Positions 12,301 through 24,300 of a stretch of DNA of 64,000 nucleotides are shown piece after piece; position 1 is the first letter of the stretch, and each line of letters opens with the position of its first letter. The DNA is from Trileptium ribeirensis. Taxonomy: Eukaryota > Nematoda > Enoplea > Enoplida > Thoracostomopsidae. The stretch is taken from NCBI GenBank assembly GCA_030248225.1, contig JASANE010024821.1:1-64000 (forward strand), read 5' to 3'. A program made the position numbers and the translations under genes. The notes beneath the pieces were generated by a model. The model was not told the origin of the DNA, ran no database searches, and was given only the letters and a program-made list of their open reading frames with translations.

Positions 12301-15300
12301 CGCGTAAAATAAGTTGGAATAAGTTCTCACAAAAATACGGACATTAATTTATTCAATGGTAAGCAATGACGCTGATAAAATTTATTTCAGTTGTTCAAGG
12401 TTTATTGAGGTAACGGTGTCAAATAGACAAAAATGGCTATAGGCTCTAATATGGCATGAAATGCATACCATCTTGTGCTACTTGCAGCATAAAGTATAGC
12501 ACGTTTTTGATGCTATTTCCTACTGAACTTTGATAAATAATTACTGTTTAATTAACAATGAATACAATGACTTAAAATACACACTTCGGCCTTGACCAAT
12601 GATTCAATAACCACCCATAACGAATCATGTTCGGAACAATTTTTCACACCTTCAAACCACTGTAACAATAATATTTATAAGCGTGTATAATAATATAAAC
12701 AAATACTTTACAACAATTTAATTTAGATTTAGTTATTCTGTTTATTGGTAAAAAATTACCGCTAGAGCAACGTAGGTCTCAAAATTAACGTATACAGGAT
12801 TCTTACCTACCAAAACACCATTATGCAAATCTTGTGATTACGCAACCCAAATCGCAACGCATAACGGCCACGGTTTGTCTTACCATGCTCGACTGCGCCA
12901 ATATTGTCCTCAGCATACCACTGCACAGAGGTTACTCTAATAGCAAAATGTTTTTAAAATACTGAATGATTCAGTGCTTGCATTTGTGTTCCTCAGAAAA
13001 GAGCTGGTACGCGTATGTCCTCAAATCTACGGCTTTCTATAGTTCGCACATAGCACAGCAAAATGTGGCATTTTAAGAGAATGTCAAAAAAATTATGGAA
13101 GAGGTCAGTTATACTGTCGGAGTTGACACGAAAAAGCCACGCAGACTACGGTGCTGATCTTGTGAAACTAGGAATATGTATTGCCTAGCTTAAAATTAGG
13201 TCCGCTCAAGATGCCATGTCCTAAATTGCAGTGATATTAAATTTATTTCGTATTAAAATTCTGGACAGCGGCAAATTTGCGATATGCATTTACATTTAGT
13301 AAATTACGCCATACTTGAACTTTACATTTCAAAATTTTATTTCAACGTTGAGTCGATGCTGGCTTCTCCAAACGGTGGACGGTGACTCCCCAGTACAGCC
13401 ACGGATAAAATTAACTGCACATACACCCATGCAAATGCACACGCACACAAATGCGGCTAAACGCACACACGCGTAAACGCGTTTAAACGCACACGAAAGC
13501 AAGCATATTTAAACGCGTGCGCGCGCAAATTATTTTAAACGCACAATCACACAAATACGTTTGAACGCACATGCACAGTAAATCCGTTTAAACGCGCACG
13601 CATGGAAATGCGTATAAATGCACACGCATGAAAAATCGTTTAAACGCATTTGTGCGTGTGCGCATGCGTTTTGTGCTGTTAATTCGTTCCGCATGTGTAT
13701 ATCGACCTTTCCAGGTTGCCTCAAGTTCATGCCTCCAGCATAATTTTGTTTTCCCAGTTCATGACCGCCATGTCCATCAGGTACTTTCCTGTTAGGCTAA
13801 AAACTTACGAAATATTCATTGTTGACCAAAAATATGAGAATTTTTTCACTGTTTTGATAAAAACCTCCAAAGGTTCCCCGCGGAGCCCAAAATAAGTTAA
13901 ATATCATTTTGCTACATATCTATGATTCGGTTAGTCGTTTAAAATTACACATATTAACATTTTTTGACGGTTATAGTACAGTCACGGCCAGAAATAAGTG
14001 CAAAATAATCGATCGAAATTTCGATCGATTTCGATTAAACGAAATTTCAATCGATTTCGATTAATCGAAATTTCGATCAATTTCAATTTCGATCATTTTC
14101 GATTTCCGCGCAATTATATAAATTTCAGAATTTTAAAATTTCGATTTTTTTGATTAAAATAAATTTCGATCGATTGCGATTTCGATCGTTTTCGATTGCA
14201 CTTATTCATGGCCGCGACAGTAGTTTATTGTAACCCCTGTTCAACAGGTGTGACCCCCAGATTAACTGAAGGAATCGTCTCCCCCGCCCCGGTATTTTCA
14301 GCTCAGCCCAAAACAAGTTCTGACCTGGGGTGACCCCCAGTTCATGCCCCTCAGGTATAATTTTGGTAGTTTGGAGAAGACAGCGATACATGCGCATTTT
14401 ATGTACGGTATGCAACCAAAATAAAGTTTTCTAGCAGCACACGGTTGTCAAAATCTTCATATATAGTTTTCGGATCCTTGAGCCGAATGTAAAATTATAT
14501 CTAGCTAGCACAATTAAATCATAAAGCATTGCATCATCTAGCAGGCTTAGATTTACCGGGTCTTGCACATTGATTGCACTAAACGGCAGACTCCAAGCAT
14601 AGGCGTGTATCACAATACCAAGACAATATCGTAATTTACTGACTAAGAGGGATAGCCATGATGAGACAGCAGATAGAAAGTCTGTTGACAATAAAGTGAT
14701 TATTATAGATATACTGCGCGTCAGCGTAAACAAGTCAGACATTATTTATGCGTATAACAGTCCAAACGAACAATGCACAATGACAACAAAAACAAATAAT
14801 CCTGATCCTGGTCATGTCACTGATTCAATGGGATTTGTCACTATATAGCGTACACACAAAGAAACTACTGTAATAACTATCAGGAAGCATAACAGAAAAT
14901 ATTACGAGGAAAATTTATCGTCCTCTTGACACATACTGTACCATCTTGGGGCACGCCGAACTGTTAGCGAGAAAAAACCAGATATCTCAGTTACATAGTT
15001 AACCAAACAGAGTGGATCCTAATTTGGTTGTCATAACAACAAAAAAACTTACGTCAGATCGATGTTTAAGCGCATCAGACACTGTTATATTTAGATTGTC
15101 ATACGTCTTTTCCGCAGCAATATTCTAAATGTATAAAGCAGTAATAAAATTTGCTTTACACTTGTTACTCCCACATAAAGTAAAAATGCAGCGAAGGCGT
15201 AATCTATTGTTAGAGAACTCTTGACGGCATCCACACCGAAATTATGGACACTTTATGAAATCCCAAAACCTCCATATCTTCTATACTCAGTAAGGAATGT

Positions 15301-18300
15301 TTCCGGCTAAAATTTATAAAAAGCTAATGTTTGACTACTGTGACATCCAAAATAATTACCTTCGACCAGCGCCATTAAGATCGGAGAAAGTTTAATATGC
15401 ATTTACAATACAATAACAGCAACTGTCAGTTTCATCTAGCATATCTAACCACAAGACCAGTTTTTCTTCCGCCTATTGCCATAGCTCGGAAAATTACAAA
15501 TCATAAGAATCTCATGTTTCAAACGAAATTGAGATTTTTGAGAATCTTTTTTTGGCGTTGGACGTTTGAAACCACAAATAACGAAAATACCATTGTTTTC
15601 ATTGCATTGATGATTGTCGAAAAAATATCAAAGTCCATTTTAACCTTCTAACAACAACTAAATTCACGTAAATACAAAAATTCGATAAATTTTGGTGCTA
15701 TAATAGAGCACTTATGAGAGAGTCCATATAAGTGCATACGCCATGGTTATTTTGTCAAAAAGGCGAACCAAATAATAGAAAAATTATGGAGCATAACAAA
15801 AACGACTCCCAGCACGTATATAATGCTACCACAAAAAAGTACTGTATATACTACCTTTGGAATAAAACAGTTTTAAGGAACAAGGCATTACCTGAAAACT
15901 TTAGAAATAATAAAATGCGAAACAGATCAAAGAAAGCAATAGAGTGAAACGAGGCAAGAGTGAAGAATTCTCACTAGTCATCGTAGTAAATTTCGACCGC
16001 ATCCGTTTCTGGGTTTTTAGGTTTGACACGCATAACTCAACTTCTGCTGGGAAGATTGACTCATTCGAAAGCTTGAAATCTCTATTTGTTCCTTTAAATT
16101 AGGCATAACGCTCGATTTCAACGTCTTTCCCCCGAAAAAACGGGCCAAAGTGGTCGGATCGGGTATCGAAGGAACATAAAAAATCACGCTACTTATTGTA
16201 ACTCGACAACAGATGTATATATATAAAAGACAAATAGCGCTCAATTTGTAGAGTAAATAAGTCTCTATAAATCCCAATATAATGATTTGCTACGGGGTTC
16301 TCTTACAATGCAGAATTTGGTTCAAAACGGGTTCTAAAATGGGCCCATGAGAGCCAAAATACACAAACATGCTAATATCTCAGCAACCGCTCTAGTTTTA
16401 TAGGTGTGTTTGGCTTCATTATGGAGAGCAATGCATCCTTTATGTAGCTGCAACTAGTGTGCTGCTATTGTTGTCACTTACACTGCAAGGTTGGGTCAAA
16501 AATATTTTCATAGGCCCCACGCGACCCAAAATACATGAAAATGTGCTAATATACCTTAAACCGCTCGAGCTATATAGTTGTCTTTGGTCCCATTTTGTAG
16601 AGCAATTTCATCCTCTACGTATATACTTGAAAACAGAAAGCACAATAATCGATATATCTTCTCAACTACTGCAGCAACGTGGCTGTTATTAAGTGGCTCG
16701 TTTCGTTATTTAATGCTCAAAATAGCTATGCATATCTCTCTGAATTACATATTCAACCCTCATACTTCAGTACCTTGGCGATAAGACAAGCTACTAGTAA
16801 TTATTATTTGGACTTACTATAACATCAAATTTGGCATAAACGTCCTTGAGGACGCCGTCGTTGTCGACAATCGGCACTGCAGATATGCGTTTTTCGATGA
16901 ATAGATTGAGCGCCTCGATTAGTGGCGTATCAGGATGTACCTTTTAGTAAATGTCAATGAAATTATACATAGTCGTACTACTCACAGACGACGCCGCACC
17001 AACACTCACGATTAACTTCGTGCCATTACAAACAATTATAACTAACAGAATACAGTTGCATAATCACTAATAATTGACTTTTCGACATGTAAATATCTCA
17101 ACAATTATTCCTGATTAAATATCAAAGTTTGTGTAAAACTTCTAGAGCCAATAGAGGTTCTGCGATGAAGCCACGCAAGGATATTTCAGCAAGCGGTATG
17201 CTCGGTGACGAAATTGTTCTTACCTACTCCTAAATGCATCTGCAAAGTACAGTTAATTGTGTAAAAATATTTTATATAAAACTAACTGTATAAACGCCGT
17301 CCCAGCTACCAATATCGAGTTCTCTCGGTGTTCGACGCAACCACTTTGGTTTTGGAAGGTCATGCATCTAAATAATATTTTCATGTAAAAACCGTCTCCC
17401 CAAATGACATAAGCAAAAATGTTAAAAAAATGAGCGAGCGTAGCCAGCGCATTTTCTCTGGGTTCCGCGGGAGGCGTTTGACAATATAACCAGGCTCGTA
17501 GATCACCTAACCACGAGTCGGGAGGGGATAAAGGCAGAAATGTAATAGGAGGGCCTGAACGACGTGCATTTCTGAATCCGAGTTTGATGTAATAAAGCCT
17601 ACTGGATTAACTAAAATCCTTGAACTTGGTTGTATAATTATGTTCACTGTACCCAGCCCAACCTTCACCTGCCGCGGTTTTTACCACGCGGCCGTGAATC
17701 AGAACACAAAGTCCACAAAACCATATCGTCTTTCACATATCCCCCTCCTTAAACCTAAAGATACAGTGTTTAGATACTTTAGGCTCTTGTTTTCAGTAGT
17801 CAAACACAACAGTTATGATCAGAAATAAAGCCAAATTTTTCGCGAAAAATTAACTGCTGCTGTTAAATTGCGATTCGCGAACCGTTCGCGAAAAATTAGC
17901 GTTTATTTCTGAAAGTAACTGTAGTACTCGCAATTATTCTGTCTAGGATGACAAAAGGTCTTTGTGCCCACCTTACTGCTACGTAAAATATCAAAAATCC
18001 CAATTTTCTGATTATTAAATGCCAAGCAATGGAGATCGCTGGCTTAGGCCAATGAAAGGCACAGATTGCCCCGCTTTTGGAATGACAATCAGTAACCGTA
18101 TTGCCGTGCACTCTAGAATCGGCGAATTTTAAGTTAAAAAGTAACTTTATTGGTGTTATCAAAGCCAGTGTAAGCACTAATGAATTTAGGCTAATGGCAA
18201 GAAATTTCACTTCACTGCCTAAATGCCGGCTGCTTGTCATTACATAGATCTGTATTTAAACTTAATATTTAAACCAAGCGCCTGGTACATCTGCTAATAG

Positions 18301-21300
18301 CGGTAATCCCTGTTGTAAATTGGTAACCCAATGGCCATGAATAGGCATTTAGGCTCTCTACAGCACCAACATTTTACTTGTGGTGCCTTCCAGCTCCAAA
18401 CCGGAAGGACAGAACACCTAAGGAAAATTTGGTTAGCTGTTAAGGGAATACCGTGCCTCCAGGTTAACTGGGAGTATTCTAGAAATAGCATTTTATAGCG
18501 TTTTTCATGCATTTACAACATATTTATTGTTGTTTTTGCCACTTGCTTACAAAGAAAATGGGTATTGTTGAATTACGATTTTGTTATGAATAGTAATATA
18601 AGCAAAGCAGTATTATTAAAGTTTTTTATAACCGTTTTAGTGAGAACAAAATTTACACAGGAACATGATCTGTGGGTGGGGGCCGCTGAATTTCTGGATA
18701 AAGTTCGAAATTCGTGGGGACCTCCCACTGTCGAGAGTACAGGGCAAAGATGCAGTGGCATGCCCAATGCAAGAATCCACCCTTTTAACGAACTATGTAA
18801 TTTGGAAATAATTGACCAGCTCATCAACGATTATGATAGAAGTAATTTCTTTATCAATAAAGAATACTTGTAATTTCGTCTAATAGCATATTCCCTAAAC
18901 ACACATACGAAAAGTCTTCCGACATCTGGAAAGTCGAACACTCACTTTAATTACCCAAACCTTGTTAGCAAATGACAGTAGTAATGCACAAACAAGACTT
19001 CGAACGACTTACATAAAGGTACAGGAATCGAAGAATTCTTTTATGAGTTAGAATATAGAGCACATTTCCAGTTTCCGCATTCATTACAGGCAGACGATGG
19101 ATATGATGCTGGCAAAGCATTTTAACTGCGTTAAGAAGGCTAAAATATGATATAATAATTAACTACAATTCTAGGAAATAAAAACTGGATAACTGACACT
19201 ACCGGCTCAAGCGCGAAAAAATCTGGCGTGGGAAGGAGCGCAGTACGATCGAAAAATTAAGGGCGGATGAAACAAAGTACTTGTTGTGGCTATGTGTATG
19301 CTGGTTACTATGTTTATACAGACATAATGCATTACCGACTTGCTAGACTTCTGGCGGATCGAAATAGTATACCCATTCCTCAGGTATATATCTCTATATA
19401 CAGAATTGATCAACATGTCAAATTTTTGTTCGGACGCATGACATATTTTTAAATATATAATACGATTGACCAATTTGCCATATTTCTGGGAAAGACTTAC
19501 ACGGCCGTCCAAAGGTCATACTTCTAGGGCGACACATCTAACACCCCATCCCTCCTGGCCTTATGTCTATGTCAGTATCAAAGATACCTACAGAACAGAG
19601 GTGGGCAGAAACGAGAGCTGTTCGGTCAACGTTCGCATGAAGGTAGTTTGGCATATTTTAAATTTTGTTTGAACTTTGTCTGAATTTTGTTCCAAGCTTG
19701 TTTAAATCTTTAGTGTGGTTTTTAAAATTTCTAAAGTTGTCCGTCAATACAGTTTATTCGACTCCTTTTTTATATTTTTCGTTTGAAAGTCGACAGTCGT
19801 TTCTGGCGAGAACTGTATGTCAACAATATAGTATACCTCTAAGCCAAGGAACTAAGGATTATAGTTCATAAAATAACTCTGTTGGCAAGGTTATAAAACC
19901 TATTTATAACATGTTTTATAACAGTTATAAAAACTGTTATAACTGTTTTTATAATAGAGTTATAAAAACTGTATATATATCATATATACAGTTTTTATAT
20001 ATGTATAAAAACAGTTATAACAGTTTTTTAATAAAAAAACTGTATATATGTTTTTATTTTTTTTAAAATAAAAAAATGAGTTAACTTTTGAAAACCAAAC
20101 AAAGTTTTCAAGCTTTGCTTTACTTGAAAAGTCAACTTTTCAGTAGGCTGAGGTCAGGTAACGTAAACATGTTCCGATGTAGATAACAAACAGAATGAAG
20201 CAAACCTATTGTGATAACCACCAATAACTTTTTATACATAAATTAATTGCAAACTCATTTGTTTTTTAACCTTACAGACGTCTTGGCGATAAGTGGAGAT
20301 TAAAATTTAACAACTATAAGTTATAATAATCATAATTTAATAATAATTTTACTTTAAAAACGCTATAATTCTACATCACTAAATCGTTGCATTCATTTGA
20401 TAACTCGACGCTTTACCCCTAGGCATCCGTCACAAATTTCTTCTGCTCCATTTTACGGGTTCATAAAACCCTATCCCGGGCTTTCCCAATGAACACCTAG
20501 TCAGTGAAAAATGTTAATGTATTTACATAAGCAGGAATCTTAAAACAATGATGTTTTAAACGACAAATTTTCAATAAAATATTTTGCAGCGCTAATGAGT
20601 CAAAAATTTACCTTTCGTTGACATCAATACAATGAAACACAGGATTGCGATAACATTCGGGCGCTAAAAATAATTAATGTAAATAACGCAAAGCAGATAC
20701 TAATATTATGTATATTTACATGCAAAATATTTCACTTCAGTTGTAGTAACAAAACTACTTTGTCGGAATATTTCGTCACTAGTCTGTAAAAATTTCAATA
20801 CAATGTTACCATACAAATTTCATTTTAGTAAACCCTTGCTGGTTTCGATGACTATGTTTAAAACAGGTGTCCGTATGGTATTCCGTTGCAGCATGATAAA
20901 CAATAACAAAGTAAAAATTTGTAGCAAAACACAGTCACACACAAAATTAACTGCACCCAAAACTCGCGTGCACGCACGTAAATGCGTTATCTTTTGCCCA
21001 GTATCCGTTTAACCGCGTTTGTGCGCGTGCGTGCAAACGCTTTTGCATGCGAGTCCGTAAACACGTTTGCGTGCGTGTGCGTTTAAACGCTTTTGCGTGT
21101 GGGTGCGTTTAAATGCTTTTGCGTGCAGCAGCTTTAAACGTGTTTGCGTACATGTGTGTGTAAACGGGTTTCCGTGTGTGTAAACGGGTTTCCGTGTGTG
21201 TAAACGGGTTTGCGTGCGTGTGCGTTAAAACGCTTTTGTGTGCGTGTGCGTTTAACTACTTTTGCGTGCGTGTGCGTTAAAACGTTTTTGTGTGCGTGTG

Positions 21301-24300
21301 CGTTTAAATACTTTTGCGTGCGTGTGCTTTTAAACGCTTTTGCGTACGTGTGCGTTTAAACGCGTTTGCGTGAGAGCAGCTTTAAACGCATTTGCGTACA
21401 TGTGCGTGTAAACGGGTTTGCGTGCGTATGTGTTTAGACGCATTTGCGTGCGCGTGCACTTGAACGCATTTGCATCTCTGCGCGTTTACGGGCGTGCAGT
21501 TAATTCTGTCCGCGATTGTTCCGATTTCTTTGTCAAGAATAAGCAGAAAACTTCTCAGTGAATAAATGCTAGTTATGTCAAATGCAATTAACATAGCCGT
21601 AAAAATGGAATGGCGATCACGACTAACAAATAGCGATAGATATCACAAGATCTCGAATTAATTAATTTTTATGTATACTTTCTAGACTTCCTTCAGCTTT
21701 CAACCTAAGTCTAAACTCAAAGAACAACTATATCATCAATTTATTAACCTTTCCATGTCGATATCTTGTGTTCTTCGATGTTGTTGTTGACGTCGTCTGG
21801 CATGGCATGCTGCTTTCGTAATATGTTTATAAAATCTGTTATCGTGAGCATTCCTAGAATGACAAATATTATATAAATTAAAACAGAATGTAAGCCTCAG
21901 CAACTTTTCAATGAACACGATGCTAATGCAGTATGCTTCCTGCTGTAAAAATCATGCCTTCCCAACCGCAATAAATAGGTTTTCAAATCTGTTAAAATAG
22001 CGTTAGGTCGAAGCTTCTTAAGATTGTGCCATAAATCGGGACCCATCGCCCTAAAATTGTCAGAATGTTTGTCAGTCAAATATGCAATAATAGCTGTTTG
22101 ACAGTATCACTTGCATCACACGCTTTGCGCATATATATGTAAGTAGCGAAATGGTTCTGTTTAAGCCATTGTCTAAGCTCAGAGCCTTCATAATGATCTT
22201 AAACTTCTTCTTTTATGATCTTATTCTAAAATTGATACAGCGTACATTGTGAAGCGATGCGTTAAACGAGTTTGTCGCGCAGCATACGTTTGCGCGTACG
22301 TTTTTACGCACTCGCTTTGCGATGTTTCTTATGGAGCCAAGCAATGCCTCCCAAATAGCGTAATGACTAGAGAGTACCCAACCGATGCAGGTTCAAGCTG
22401 ACATTAAGCCAAAAATTTAACATTGGACGAAATACACATAATTCATGTGAGAAACGGTTTGTGGCGACTGGTGCTGACATGGATTCGAACCATCGCGAAG
22501 ATATTCCAGAAGAACGTTGTTGATTGCTGATTGGACAATATTTATGACGTTTCATAACAATAGCGTTGCCTTGATCGTATTGGACGATTCATGTCCACGT
22601 CACATTTAGAACATTCTAGTGCCTACGTATATTTGTAATATATCTGCATATAAACGGTAAAATTGATCATTAAATAGCTTTTTCGGAACTACTGCTAACT
22701 ATTTGTCAGGCAATAGATTAAAGCGTATGACAAAGTGGACCAAAACATCGTGTTATGTGGATAAATTTTATATGAAGTTGCAGTAAATTACTTAATTTTA
22801 CTCGTTCTTACGGACCTAATGTGTCATAACGTCTCTCCATCTGCATCGCATATGTTTTTTCTTTTTCGATTTTTCATATGTGTACGCTATAAATTTTTGT
22901 TTTTTTTTGCAATATGATTCAGTTCAAAGCGTAAGGGTTTATCGCGACCGTACGGACCATCCCTAACCTAACGAGAAGGCGTTTTTGATTCATCGATCTT
23001 TAGTATTTTACTATATAATTGCATTTTAAGTCAACGACATTTTAAATCGACAGTCAAGAAACACGGAATAAGTATTTTTAATACAAGTAAATGCAAGAAA
23101 ACATCGTTACAACCGAGTTTTTGAGTTTTTTAAACCCGAAACACGGTTTTAATGTAAGTTACATGTTTTATGTACCTCACCGATGGTTCGTTGGGTCCAA
23201 ACCGATAAACAGGCTGCCATAATTTTCCAGCTAATAATTCCCGTGTTTCCCCGCTTTTTCAGATCAAATTTCGCTCTATGATATACCATTCAAGGTTTTG
23301 ACCTTATAAAATGATTACTTAGATCAGTAGATTGCACAGAAAAAACACAACCTCATACACAAGAGAATACTATAATATACTAGTAACTCACGCGTCGAAA
23401 GGATAGCCCGAGTGTTACTAATCTAAGCTTAGTGACTATTTGATAATCCAGAATTGAACTTCCTGAACCCCTTCAAAGACTCACAAACACTATAATATAC
23501 CAGAAATATAACCAGTAGCTTCTCTTATTGCCAAGATGGTCAATTCTTGGCGTTGAATATGTAATTTAGAGAGACGTACACAGCTATATCAAGCAATTGA
23601 TTACAAAATGATCCACCGATTATCAGCCATGTTACTTGAATAGTTGAAGACATACCGGATTGTTGTGATCGCAATGAGCCAGTAGGTAGCGGATAAGCTA
23701 CTCTGCAAAAATGAGATAAAAAATTCTCCACTGTTTGACGATAAATATTCTCTTTTTCTCAGACCTGTCCCGTGTTCGATGTCAAATTTCCCGTTTATTT
23801 CTTTATGAATTTTTGGTTTTATCGTTTTCTTCCATTTGTGGTAACCCTGGTTAAAGAACCAATTAACTCACCCACATATTTCTGTAAAGTGTGATCCCAG
23901 AGTGGAGCTGCGCGAACACCTGTAATAAGTATCAATATCCAAATCAACAATATTTAAAACAACGAAAATGTGAAATACAAGTTGGCGAAATCATTTTTCG
24001 TATACACAGACTTCAAAATACCATAGTATCAAGCGCAGTGTTGTAAAGATTGAGGCATATGGATCACAAATGACCTACGGTTTAGGTCCCATTTTATTAA
24101 TAATATATTTTCACAAAAGCCTATACATGTGAAACACACTATTTCGCTTTCTTATGCAACGATATCAAAATATTACTGCGTGCTTACATTACGCAGACCC
24201 ATTCTGGGGTACACGAGATTTGTTTGGTCACCTGTGTATGCTGGAGATATTGACATGATTGGTCGTGTTGAAAGATATGCCCGGCTGGCCTGTCCGCGGC

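Noticed and set aside
14431..14742. 103-codon minus-strand frame in intron 10
   Set aside because: It was tested as an AMPK gamma exon. The peptide does not fit the family, and exons 10 and 11 already join in phase without it.
17896..18240. 114-codon minus-strand frame in intron 7
   Set aside because: It does not resemble AMPK gamma or any family I recognise, and exons 7 and 8 join without it.
20932..21518. Regular repeats considered as a CRISPR array
   Set aside because: The units are contiguous and degenerate with no unique spacers, in a eukaryotic intron bounded by transposon-like ends.
22430..22560. tRNA-like B box (GGTTCGAATCC on minus)
   Set aside because: There is no matching acceptor stem, anticodon arm or A box, so at most a decayed SINE.
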